NCBI GenBank assembly: GCA_050946115.1
Contig: JBMNUF010000016.1
Coordinates: 1-49,314, forward strand
Direction: 5' to 3'
Source: CAYFRC01 sp050946115
GTDB taxonomy: Bacteria; Bacillota; Clostridia; Christensenellales; Aristaeellaceae
Length of the DNA: 49,314 bases
In this document: positions 25,538 to 35,083 of the stretch, piece after piece
Position numbering within the stretch: position 1 is the stretch's first letter
Layout: each line of letters begins with the position of its first letter
Made by a program: the position numbers and the translations under genes
The notes under the pieces: model-generated
Seen by the model: the letters and a program-made list of their open reading frames with translations, nothing else
Told to the model about the DNA's origin: nothing
Database searches by the model: none

Positions 25538-26491
25538 ATGAAGAGATTCCTCATCCTCGCACTGGCATGCATTATGCTGCTGGGCACCTTCTCCGCCGCG
25601 TTCGCGGAGAGCGCACCTATCAAAGTCGGCGTCTGTATCTATCAGTTCAACGACAACTTCATGACCCTCTATCGCGAAGAGCTCCAGAACTATCTCGAGT
25701 CTCAATACGGCGCGAGCGTCACCGTCGTAGACGGCAAAAACGACCAGAACACGCAGACCGACCAGGTCGCGAGTTTTATCGCCGAAGGCGTGGACGTCCT
25801 CATCGTGAACCTCGTGCAGAACACGGCGGAAGCCACCGTGACGGCGATGGCGAAGGAAGCGGACATCCCGGTCGTGTACATCAACCGCGAGCCTTTGGAA
25901 GAAGAATGGTACGCGAAATATGAAGGCAAGGTCTGCTACGTCGGCGCGGATGCCCGCCAGAGCGGCACCTTCCAGGGCCAGATCGTGCTCGACCTGCCCG
26001 CGCACGGCGACATCAACGGCAACGGCACGGTCGATTACGTCATGATTCAGGGCGACATGGAGAACGTGGACGCGCAGTATCGCACCGAGTACTCCATCAA
26101 GTGCCTGACGGACAACGGCGTCGCCGTCAACAAGGTGTTCGAGCAGCGCGGCGACTGGGACCAGACGAAGGGGCAGGAGCTTGCGGCGACCGCTCTCGCG
26201 CAGTTCGGCACCGAGATCGACGTCATCTTCTGCAATAACGACGCGATGGCGCTGGGCGCCTATCAGGCGATCGTGGACGCGGGTCGCACCGTGGGCAAGG
26301 ACATCTATCTGCTGGGCGTCGACGCTCTCGACGAGTGTCAGGAAATGGTCGCCAACGGCACCATGACCGGCACGGTCCTCAACGACCACGTCGGCCAGTC
26401 TCACAAGGCGGCGGATGTCGCGATCGAAGTCGTAAACGGCGGCGTGCTGGATGCCTACTACTGGGTCGACTACCAGATGATCACCAAATAA
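25538..26491 (+). CDS. mglB: Mgl-type sugar ABC transporter substrate-binding protein
   Basis: This 317-residue exported protein captures a sugar for the transporter encoded next. A signal peptide ends SAAFA-ES at residue 23; the only cysteine in it does not form a lipobox. The mature protein is a periplasmic-binding type I fold: KVGVCIYQFNDNFMTLYREE, DVLIVNLVQNTAEATV, IFCNNDAMALGAYQAIVDAG and LLGVDALDECQEMV. DINGNGTVDYVMIQGD matches the calcium loop of E. coli galactose/glucose-binding MglB. ATG 25538 follows GAAAGGAGAG. Galactose or glucose is the family substrate; here it could be another monosaccharide. Confidence 0.88.
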   Translation: MKRFLILALACIMLLGTFSAAFAESAPIKVGVCIYQFNDNFMTLYREELQNYLESQYGASVTVVDGKNDQNTQTDQVASFIAEGVDVLIVNLVQNTAEATVTAMAKEADIPVVYINREPLEEEWYAKYEGKVCYVGADARQSGTFQGQIVLDLPAHGDINGNGTVDYVMIQGDMENVDAQYRTEYSIKCLTDNGVAVNKVFEQRGDWDQTKGQELAATALAQFGTEIDVIFCNNDAMALGAYQAIVDAGRTVGKDIYLLGVDALDECQEMVANGTMTGTVLNDHVGQSHKAADVAIEVVNGGVLDAYYWVDYQMITK

Positions 26492-26504
26492 ACAACCGTT
26501 TGGC

Positions 26505-26530
26505 GTTGGGGCGCGGCAACGCGCCCCAAC
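26505..26530 (+). other. Intercistronic stem-loop after mglB
   Basis: GTTGGGGCGCG and CGCGCCCCAAC form an 11-bp perfect stem closed by a GCAA (GNRA-type) tetraloop. No T run follows, so it probably protects the mglB message end rather than terminating it. Confidence 0.6.
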
Positions 26531-26539
26531 ACATTATAT

Positions 26540-26580
26540 CCGAAAACGAAAAGGCGCGGAAGCCCTTTTTCATTTTCCGG
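26540..26580 (+). terminator. Imperfect A/T-rich hairpin before mglA, possible partial terminator
   Basis: CCGAAAACGAAAAGG on the left pairs imperfectly with CCTTTTTCATTTTCCGG on the right. With the preceding stem-loop it may reduce transcription into mglA relative to mglB. Confidence 0.4.
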
Positions 26581-26606
26581 GCATAGTGCAAGAAAGAAAA
26601 GGTCGG

Positions 26607-28147
<1,541 letters not shown>

Positions 28148-28151
<4 letters not shown>

Positions 28152-29722
28152 AAAAGATAAAAACGAGAGCGCTTTTTGCCGCCGGACTGATCCTGATTGT
28201 CGTGTTCGGCTTCATGGCGCTGAGCCTGAGCGACGTTTTACGGCTCAATCCGGAACTGGAAGGCACCTCCTATTTTCAGATGACCAATACCGCGAAATCG
28301 ACCTCAATCGACAAAGCGGTAAATGTCGTCATAGCGGCGGCTGAAGTGCCTGAGGATACCGAGGCGAGTTTTACCGCAGAAAAGCCCGTCGATCTTTCCG
28401 TAGCATCCTCTCTGACGCTCGATTCGGCGGAGTATCAATTGCTCACCTACGAGGATTTTAAGTCGTTCGGGGGCAAGTTCTCCAAGGACAAATTCGGCGA
28501 GTTTAAGACCGTAAGCGACGGCGAGAATGTCTACAACCTCGGAACCGTCCACGAGACGGGGGTTCTGTACGAAAGGCTCGGCACGTGGGAGCGCGTCGTC
28601 ATTTTTGCCGCGTGGCTGTATACACCTGCGGTCATCCTCGGCTGCGCCATGATTTTGCTCGCGCTCGCCGCAAAGACCATACAAGATGCGGATACGAACC
28701 AGCGAACGGTCAACGAGCAACTCCTTGAAGTCGCGGGCCCCAAGAAGATGCGCAGGATTATCTCTGACAACGCGATCATCGTGGGCATCGTCCTTTTGTC
28801 CATCTATGTCAGCATCATGCGGCCGAACTTCCTCTCCGAGGCGAATTTCCGGAACCTGCTCGCAAATACCGCCGTGCGCTTCATCATCGCGGTCGGCGTG
28901 TCGGGCTGCTTGATTACCAAGGGCACAGACCTCTCCGCCGGCCGAATGACGGGCTTTGCAGCGTGCCTCTCCGCGATTTTCCTGCAGAGAGCCGGCACCT
29001 ATGCCTCGAAGTTTTATCCCGACATGGGAGAGCTTCCGGTGTTGCCGATCCTCTTGGGGGTACTCGCGATCTGCGCAGTGCTGGGCGCGCTCAACGGCTC
29101 GATCATCGCGGTGTTTAAGGTACCGCCCTTCATCGCGACGCTCGGCATGCAGACATTGATCTACGGCGTATGCTTGGTCTATACCGGCGCGCAACCGATC
29201 GGAAACCTGCAGGCGGCGTATACGAACATCGCGCTCGGCTATGTCGGGAACCGCATGTTCAGTTATATCGCCCTCATCGCGCTGGTCGTCGGCCTGTACA
29301 TGTGGTTTCTGTACAACAAGACGCGCCACGGCAAATACATGTACGCGATCGGCGGCAACGAAACGGCGGCCGAGGTTGCGGGCATCAATACCACCAAGAT
29401 GAAGATTCGCATCTATACGCTCGCGGCCGTCATGTACGGGCTTACGGGTTTCCTGATGGCGGCAAAGTCCGGCGGCGCGTCCGTCAATACCGCGCAGGGC
29501 TATGAGCTGGAAGCGATCGCGGGCTGCACCATCGGCGGCGTGTCCGTAAACGGCGGCGTCGGTCGCATCAGCGGCATCTTAATCGGCGTGTTGGTGTTCG
29601 AGCTTTTGAAGATCGCACTGCAGTTTTTGGGCGTGGACTCCAGCTACACCTACATCGCGCAGGGCCTCGTCATCATCATCGCGGTCGCGCTCGACCTCAG
29701 GAAATACCTGGCGAAGAAGTGA
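28148..29722 (+). CDS. mglC: Mgl-type sugar ABC transporter permease with long N-terminal extension
   Basis: Residues from about 206 to 524 are a standard BPD_transp_2 permease: IIVGIVLLSIYVSIMRPNFL, GCLITKGTDLSAGRMTGFA, VPPFIATLGMQTLIYG, YAIGGNETAAEVAGINTTKMK and AIAGCTIGGVSVNGGVGR. E. coli MglC is about 336 residues; this one is 524. The added N-terminus has a membrane helix (8-26), a soluble, probably extracytoplasmic region (27-148) with many charged residues, a second helix (149-175) and a cytoplasmic linker. ATG 28148 overlaps mglA by four bases, and the whole extension is in one uninterrupted frame. Confidence 0.88.
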
Positions 29723-29727
29723 TAGCC

Positions 29728-29901
29728 ATGCAGGAAAATCAGCCACAAGAGCGGCAAAATATCCCGCGGAACCGCAAGGAAGATTTGTACGAGCATTTTC
29801 GCGGGAAGATTTCCGTGCGCACGCTCGACATCATCATCGGCGTTCTGGTCGTGCTGTTCATTTTGGTCGTCGTCTTGGGCACGATCAAGGGCAACCGATA
29901 G
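29728..29901 (+). CDS. Small single-helix membrane protein at the end of the mgl operon
   Basis: This 57-residue protein has a hydrophilic N-terminus rich in Gln, Asn and Arg (residues 1-30) and one membrane helix (32-53, DIIIGVLVVLFILVVVLGTI). An alternative GTG start at 29719 overlaps the mglC stop and would add three residues. I do not recognise the family. Its tight spacing after mglC and the terminator right after it argue for a real gene, possibly an accessory subunit of the transporter. Confidence 0.6.
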   Translation: MQENQPQERQNIPRNRKEDLYEHFRGKISVRTLDIIIGVLVVLFILVVVLGTIKGNR

Positions 29902-29910
29902 AGCGGAAAC

Positions 29911-29953
29911 AAACTGCGCCTCCCTCTTTTTTTTCGAGGAAGGCGCAGTTTTT
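29911..29953. terminator. Terminator after the mgl operon
   Basis: AAACTGCGCCTCCCTC (29911-29926) pairs with GAGGAAGGCGCAGTTT (29936-29951), one mismatch, followed by T residues; it also faces the convergent oxidoreductase gene. Confidence 0.85.
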
Positions 29954-29976
29954 ATGCAATACGAAAAGGCAAAACG

Positions 29977-31059
29977 TCAATCAAAGCAGACGGGTTCGCC
30001 CGTCTTGGAAGAAACGTAGATCGCCTCGAGAATCTGGCTGACGACATACGCCTGTTCGGGCAGCACGATGGGGTCGCGATCGTTCACGATGGCATCGTAC
30101 CAATCAAACTGCTCATAGACGATGTTGCTCTCTGTCGCGCCGTCGTAGAACGCCACGCCGTCGGCGGAAAGGTCTACTTCGGTATCGATCTGCCTGCCCA
30201 TCTGCACGCTGTTGATCTTGAGCTTGCCGTCGCGCAGCAAGAGCCCGCCCTTCGTGCCGCAAAGCACGGTATCGCCGCCGCCCTCGGCGGAGAAATTGAT
30301 CGCCCACGCGGTTTCGAGCAGGATGCTCGCGCCGTTATTCATCAGGATCAGTGCGACCGCGCTGTCCTCGAGCTTCGATTCGCTCACGCCATTGTCGCCC
30401 CAGATGTTGCCTGCTTCGGGATGCTCGAGCTTCTTATGCGTCCTGCCCAGAACCATCTTCGGCTCGTAGTTGTTCATCAGGTACAGCGTAAGGTCTAACG
30501 AATGGGTTGCGATATCGATGACAGGGCCGCCGCCCTGGGCCTCTTCGTCCAGGAAGACGCCCCAGTTCGGGGTTCCGCGACGGCGAATGGAGCGGCTGTT
30601 CACGGAATAAATCTCGCCCAGTGCGCCGGATTCGATATACTGCTTCGCATAGCGCGCGGCGGCGCCCTTGCGGCTCTGGTAGCCGATGGTCAGCTTCTTG
30701 CCGGTCGCCTTTGCGGCTTCGAGCATGAGGCGCGCATCCTCCGCGCACTTCGCCATGGGTTTTTCGCACATGACGTGCTTGCCCGCGTGCAGCGCGTCGA
30801 TCGTGATCTGGGCGTGCTCGCGGTTGGGCGTCAGCACGTGGACGACCTCGATCTCGGGGTCGGAAAGGAGTTCCCTGTAGTCCGTATAGACCTTTGCGCC
30901 TTCGACGCCATATTCCTTGGCGGCTTTCTCCGCGCGCTCCGGGATGATGTCGCAGAACGCGACCATCCGCACATAGGGAACCTGCTTGATCGAAGGCATG
31001 TGCTTGCCGTTTGCGATGCCTCCGCAGCCGATGATACCGGTCTTTACGATGCATTCCAT
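29977..31059 (-). CDS. Gfo/Idh/MocA family oxidoreductase
   Basis: This 360-residue NAD(P)-dependent enzyme has KTGIIGCGGIANGKHMPS (Rossmann motif, residues 6-23), VHVLTPNREHAQITIDALHAGKH, the signature CEKPMAK (about residue 98) and the C-terminal GGGPVIDIATHSLDLTLYLM, where Asp and His are the usual catalytic residues. AAAGGAG precedes ATG 31059. It lies 41 bases after the M20 gene and converges with the mgl operon. A role in oxidising or epimerising the imported sugar is plausible; the substrate is not visible. Confidence 0.87.
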   Translation of the reverse strand: MECIVKTGIIGCGGIANGKHMPSIKQVPYVRMVAFCDIIPERAEKAAKEYGVEGAKVYTDYRELLSDPEIEVVHVLTPNREHAQITIDALHAGKHVMCEKPMAKCAEDARLMLEAAKATGKKLTIGYQSRKGAAARYAKQYIESGALGEIYSVNSRSIRRRGTPNWGVFLDEEAQGGGPVIDIATHSLDLTLYLMNNYEPKMVLGRTHKKLEHPEAGNIWGDNGVSESKLEDSAVALILMNNGASILLETAWAINFSAEGGGDTVLCGTKGGLLLRDGKLKINSVQMGRQIDTEVDLSADGVAFYDGATESNIVYEQFDWYDAIVNDRDPIVLPEQAYVVSQILEAIYVSSKTGEPVCFD

Positions 31060-31100
31060 AGGTTCACTTCTCCTTTATCGTATACTTGGGGAATCGAATA

Positions 31101-32447
31101 TCATTTGTGCAGGCTGAGCACCACGTCGCCGTTTTCTTCGTATGAGACGACCTCCCTGTCCATGCGGAACGAATCGATCGCCTCAAAATACGCCTTGACG
31201 CTCGGGAAATACGGCCGGGCTTTGGCAAGCACGTCCACGGCGCGCGCCGCGCCGTCCCGAAGGAGAATGGAGAGCATGACGAGCTGTACCTGCGCGGATC
31301 GCATGCAAGCCGTCACGGGATCGGAAATCGCATAATCCTTTCCGTGTCCGATGCCCGAAGCGCCTCCGATATAGGGCTGCACGGTGGGCATGACGGCGGA
31401 AAGGTCGCCCATGTCGGTGCAGCCGGTGGACCACTCGTCGTTGATGCCCAATGTATCGTCATCAAATACGAACTGCCCCGCTTCCGCAGCGACCTGCGCC
31501 ATGGAGAAATCGTTGTTGAGCGGCGTATAGCCCGGCAAATCCCTGATGCGCAGTTGTGCGCCGAACGCAGCGGCGGATGCCGCGAGTGCGCGGTTGATCT
31601 TGGTGTTGTTGTCGCGGATGGCTTCGAGCGTTGCGCCGCGCACGTAGCTTTCGGCGGTCGCCCGCGCGGGGATCGCGTTGACGACCGTGCCGCCGGAGGT
31701 GAGAATGGGGTGGAAGCGAATGTGATCGTCGTCCACGAACGTCTCACGCAGGGCATTCACGGCGTTGAATCCCGCCGTTGCGGCATACAGTGCGTTGATG
31801 CCTTGGTGCGGCGCGCCGCCCGCGTGGGAAGATTTGCCCGTATATTCCATCTGCTTCAAAACGCAGCCGTTGCTTCCGGCATTCACACCGTATTTCACGC
31901 CTTCGCCGGCGGTGTGGATGAGGATCGCCATGTCGCACCCATCGAAATAGCCGCGATGTAAGAACTCCACTTTGCCGCCGAAATAGCTGATGATTCCCTG
32001 TTCTTTGAGCGCCTCGCGCGCTTCGAGTTCGATCAATTCCTCGGCAGGTACCGCGCAGAGGCAGATGCTGCCGGACAGTTTGTCCATAATGCCCGGCTCC
32101 TTCAGCGCCAGCGCGATGCCAAGGAGCGCCGCAGACTGCGCGGAATGCCCGCACGCATGGACAGCGCCCGTCTCTTTGTCGCATTCGGGGTGCTCGAAGC
32201 ACACCAGAGAATCCAATTCGCCCAGCACCAGCACGCGGGGGCCGGGGCGCCCCGTGTCGAGTACAGCAGTAAAGCCCGGGATATTTCCTGCCATGCGCAG
32301 CACATATCCGGCCTTTTCAAACCGCTCTGCGAGGTACGCCTCTGCGAGGCGCTCGTTGTAGCCCGTCTGCGGGTGCTCCCACAGATATTTGTGCGCGTCC
32401 AGAATCTCCTGCGTGTGCTTTTCGACCGCCTGCATGTAACGATCCAT
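31101..32447 (-). CDS. M20 family amidohydrolase
   Basis: This 448-residue metallopeptidase-family enzyme resembles AbgB-type amidohydrolases that cleave N-acyl or p-aminobenzoyl amino acids. Metal-site segments are GELDSLVCFEHPECD, AVHACGHSAQSAALLG, CAVPAEELIELE and the dimerisation-domain block YTGKSSHAGGAPHQGINAL, then STGCTDMGDLSAVMPTVQPYIGG. Length is normal for the group. It lies between the recombinase and the oxidoreductase, all on the minus strand. Its natural substrate cannot be read from sequence. Confidence 0.85.
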   Translation of the reverse strand: MDRYMQAVEKHTQEILDAHKYLWEHPQTGYNERLAEAYLAERFEKAGYVLRMAGNIPGFTAVLDTGRPGPRVLVLGELDSLVCFEHPECDKETGAVHACGHSAQSAALLGIALALKEPGIMDKLSGSICLCAVPAEELIELEAREALKEQGIISYFGGKVEFLHRGYFDGCDMAILIHTAGEGVKYGVNAGSNGCVLKQMEYTGKSSHAGGAPHQGINALYAATAGFNAVNALRETFVDDDHIRFHPILTSGGTVVNAIPARATAESYVRGATLEAIRDNNTKINRALAASAAAFGAQLRIRDLPGYTPLNNDFSMAQVAAEAGQFVFDDDTLGINDEWSTGCTDMGDLSAVMPTVQPYIGGASGIGHGKDYAISDPVTACMRSAQVQLVMLSILLRDGAARAVDVLAKARPYFPSVKAYFEAIDSFRMDREVVSYEENGDVVLSLHK

Positions 32448-32493
32448 CGTTTCTTCATATCCTTTCTGTTGCTATACTGCGGGGTGTGCTGCT

Positions 32494-33600
32494 TTATTGC
32501 TGCTCCTCCGATTCGCGGCGCTTTTTTTCCTCGGCGGATTCCCGTAGGACGACGCGCTTTGCCGCCCTGCGGCGGTTTTCTTCGTTCATCGCGGCGTAGT
32601 GCTTGCGCGTCGTATTGACGTCGGAGTGCCCGAGCAAATCCGCGACGATGTAGATGTCTCCGGTCGAATTGTACAGGTTCGTCGCATAGGTTGCGCGAAG
32701 CTTGTGCGGACTGATGCGGGTCTTTAAGGGAGAAGCCTGTTTCGCGTACTTTTTGACCATGATTTCGACCGTTCGCACGCCGATGCGCTTTCTTTGCAGC
32801 GACAGGAACAGCGCGTTCTCATGCCCGGGAAGCGGCTTTAGCTCCTTTCGGTGTTCCATGTACTCCTCGAGAAGATCGGCGACCTCGTCGGGGAAGTAGA
32901 GAATCTGCTGGTTTCCGCCCTTGCGCGTGACGACGAACGCATAGGCTTCAAAATCCAAATCGTCGATATCGAGCCCCACAAGTTCGCTCACGCGGATGCC
33001 CGTTCCGAGAAAAAGGGTGATGATCGTAAGATCACGCAGCCGCGTATTGTCGTTATACGCCCTTTGGCGGGCGCTCGTGGCCTTTCCGGTCTCCACATAG
33101 TCGAGCAGGCGGGCGACTTCGTCGATTTCAAGTCTGACAATCGCCTTTTCCCTCGGCTTCGGCACGTCGACGAGTGCTGCAACGTTCGAAGAAATTAACT
33201 CATTCTTAAATAAATAATTCATAAAAACCCGAACGGCGCAGAGCTTGCGCTGCTTCGAGCAGTTGTCGTTGGTATAGCGAACGTTGGTTTCGCCATCCTG
33301 CACGTAATAGAGCGTCAGATAGTGGAGATATTCCTCGATGTGCGCGGACGTGATTTTTTCGATGTCTTTGGCGGTAATCTCCGTAAGCTCCTTGTCCGCG
33401 AATTCCGCATATTCGCGCGTGAGAAAGGTGAAGAACGTCTTCAGATCTCGCGCGTAGCCGAGCTGTGTGAGCGCGGATGTCGTCGATTCGATGGAAAGCA
33501 AAAACCGCCTGCACGGCCGCGGAAGCTCCTTGGAAAGAGCCTCAGTTTGGAAAAGCATCGATTCACGAAGCTGTTTGCGATAGTCGGAATTCTGTGCCAT
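32494..33600 (-). CDS. Tyrosine recombinase, XerS-like
   Basis: This 368-residue site-specific recombinase has all catalytic residues: R203 (GTGIRVSEL), K227 (TRKGGN), H299 and R302 (SPHKLRATYAT), H325 (LLGHSDVNT) and Tyr335 (TRKHYAAM). The N-terminal core-binding domain (about 30-140) and overall length are closer to single-recombinase Xer proteins such as XerS (about 356) than to XerC/XerD (about 300). A charged C-terminal tail (345-368) is extra. ATG 33600 follows GGGAGGTGAG; a GTG at 33609 is less likely. A 42-base palindrome lies 27 bases upstream. It sits in a housekeeping run, not in a visible prophage, which favours a chromosome-resolution role; an integrase remains possible. Confidence 0.8.
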   Translation of the reverse strand: MAQNSDYRKQLRESMLFQTEALSKELPRPCRRFLLSIESTTSALTQLGYARDLKTFFTFLTREYAEFADKELTEITAKDIEKITSAHIEEYLHYLTLYYVQDGETNVRYTNDNCSKQRKLCAVRVFMNYLFKNELISSNVAALVDVPKPREKAIVRLEIDEVARLLDYVETGKATSARQRAYNDNTRLRDLTIITLFLGTGIRVSELVGLDIDDLDFEAYAFVVTRKGGNQQILYFPDEVADLLEEYMEHRKELKPLPGHENALFLSLQRKRIGVRTVEIMVKKYAKQASPLKTRISPHKLRATYATNLYNSTGDIYIVADLLGHSDVNTTRKHYAAMNEENRRRAAKRVVLRESAEEKKRRESEEQQ

Positions 33601-33626
33601 GTATCTCACCTCCCATCCATTAGGGG

Positions 33627-33668
33627 CCGTATCTTTTCGTAAAAGCTGGCTTTTGCGAAAAGATACGG
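33627..33668. repeat. 42-base near-perfect palindrome, candidate dif-like or control site
   Basis: The 20-base arms (33627-33646 and 33649-33668) pair completely except for one T-G wobble, around a 2-base centre. The outer part reads CCGTATCTTTTCG and its complement. It lies between the Cys-rich gene and the recombinase gene. It lacks a clean T run after the stem in either direction, so it is not a typical terminator. Confidence 0.8.
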
Positions 33669-33677
33669 GGGACTGCC

Positions 33678-33872
33678 CTATCTGTACTCGTCGGGCATTT
33701 CCTCGTCTCTTTCAAAAATCTCGTCGATCAAAATCGATCGATAGTCCGCTTCTTCAAGGTGCAGACATCTCATGCAGTTGTCGCAGACCTTCGTCGGGTC
33801 CAGATCGCACAGTTCGTCGCAGTCTCCGCACTCGTCGCAGATCTTGTCGGAATCGAAAACACACATTTTCAT
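33678..33872 (-). CDS. Small Cys-rich protein, possible Fe-S or zinc protein
   Basis: This 64-residue protein has eight cysteines in the first 36 residues: C4, C12, C15, C18, C22, C30, C33, C36. C12-x2-C15-x2-C18-x3-C22 has the spacing of a [4Fe-4S] ferredoxin site and C30-x2-C33-x2-C36 is a partial second one; zinc binding is the alternative. The C-terminal third is acidic and ends DEEMPDEYR. Its ATG overlaps the stop of the methionine gamma-lyase family gene by four bases, so it is translated with it. I do not know a function; it looks like a conserved hypothetical of Clostridia. Confidence 0.65.
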   Translation of the reverse strand: MKMCVFDSDKICDECGDCDELCDLDPTKVCDNCMRCLHLEEADYRSILIDEIFERDEEMPDEYR

Positions 33873-35083
33873 CGTATCGCCTCCGCCGCCCGTTCGATCG
33901 CGATTTTCCCGTGGACGTATGTAAGCCCGCCCTGCATATAGAGAATGTACGGCGGCTTTACGGGCCCGTCCGCGCTGAGCTCGATCGATGCGCCCGAGAC
34001 GAACGTCCCCGCCGCCATGATGACGGGGTCCTGATACCCCGGCATATCCCAGGGCTCGGGCACGGCATTGCTGTCCACGGGAGATGCCGCCTGCAGTGCC
34101 TTACAGAAACTTAACATCTTGTCGCGGTCATCGAAGCGAATCGCCTGAATGATATCCGTGCGTGACGCATCGAATTTGGGATGCACCCGAAAGCCCATCT
34201 CCTCAAACACGCGCGCGGCGAGTACCGCCGTCTTTACCGCCTGCATGGTAGTGTGCGGCGCCATGAACAGCCCCTGATAAAACGGCCGATAGCTGTCTGC
34301 ATAGGAACCTACCTCTGCCGCGATGCCCGGGCACGTGAGCCTGCACGATACGAGATCCAGCCATTTCGATTTGCCCGCGATGTACCCGCCCGTGGGAGCA
34401 ATGCCGCCGCCGGGGTTTTTGATGAGCGAGCCCGCCAAAAGGTCCGCGTTCGGTTCCCTGTCGTCCGTAAACTCGCCGTAGCAGTTATCCACCATCACGC
34501 ATACATTCGGATGTTTTTCGTGGATTGCCGCGGTGACCTTGTCGATATCGTCCACGCCGAGCGACGCGCGCCACGCATAGCCGCGCGAGCGCTGGATTGC
34601 GACGAGCTTGACCGAGGGATCGATCGCCGCCAAAATCCCGTCGATGTCGGGAAAATCGTCCTTCAGCTCCACCTGCTTGTATTGTATGCCGTATTCCGCA
34701 AGCGAGCCTCGTCCGGGCGTTCCCGCGAGCCCGATGACCTCTTCAAGCGTGTCGTAGGGCTTGCCCGTCGCGGCGATCATCGCATCTCCCGGGCGCAAAA
34801 CGCCGTAGAGGCACAGCGCGAGCGCGTGCGTGCCGCAGGTGATCTGCGGCCTTACGATGGCGTCCTCAGTCCGAAATACCTTTGCAAAAATGCGCCCGAG
34901 TGTGTCGCGGCCGATGTCGTCATAGCCGTAGCCCGTCGTCGGCGCAAAATGGCGCGCAGATACGCGCTCCTCGCGAAAGGCATCCAGCACCTTTTGCGTG
35001 TTGATCTGTTCGATTGCGTCTAATTTCCGGAAAATCGGCGCACAATCCTCTTCACAGGCTTTGATTAGCTCCGAAATGCTCAT
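33869..35083 (-). CDS. Methionine gamma-lyase family protein (YnbB-like, PLP-dependent)
   Basis: This 404-residue protein matches the YnbB/aluminium-resistance branch of Cys/Met-metabolism PLP enzymes. Markers are GYGYDDIGRDTLGRIFAKVF, RPQITCGTHALALCLYG, AATGKPYDTLEEVIG, VCVMVDNCYGEFTD and the PLP-lysine region NPGGGIAPTGGYIAGK. The frame is open upstream, but ATG 35083 overlaps the miaA stop by four bases and gives the normal N-terminus (MSISELIKACEED). In Bacillus-like genomes this gene also lies near miaA. Its reaction in this branch is not established; gamma-elimination of sulfur amino acids is the family chemistry. Confidence 0.88.
   Translation of the reverse strand: MSISELIKACEEDCAPIFRKLDAIEQINTQKVLDAFREERVSARHFAPTTGYGYDDIGRDTLGRIFAKVFRTEDAIVRPQITCGTHALALCLYGVLRPGDAMIAATGKPYDTLEEVIGLAGTPGRGSLAEYGIQYKQVELKDDFPDIDGILAAIDPSVKLVAIQRSRGYAWRASLGVDDIDKVTAAIHEKHPNVCVMVDNCYGEFTDDREPNADLLAGSLIKNPGGGIAPTGGYIAGKSKWLDLVSCRLTCPGIAAEVGSYADSYRPFYQGLFMAPHTTMQAVKTAVLAARVFEEMGFRVHPKFDASRTDIIQAIRFDDRDKMLSFCKALQAASPVDSNAVPEPWDMPGYQDPVIMAAGTFVSGASIELSADGPVKPPYILYMQGGLTYVHGKIAIERAAEAIR

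Noticed and set aside
33627..33668. The palindrome read as a plain intrinsic terminator
   Set aside because: The stem would be strong, but neither side has a clean T run (GGCCCC and GGGGGA flank it) and the genes on both sides are collinear with short spacing; kept instead as a repeat of unknown role.
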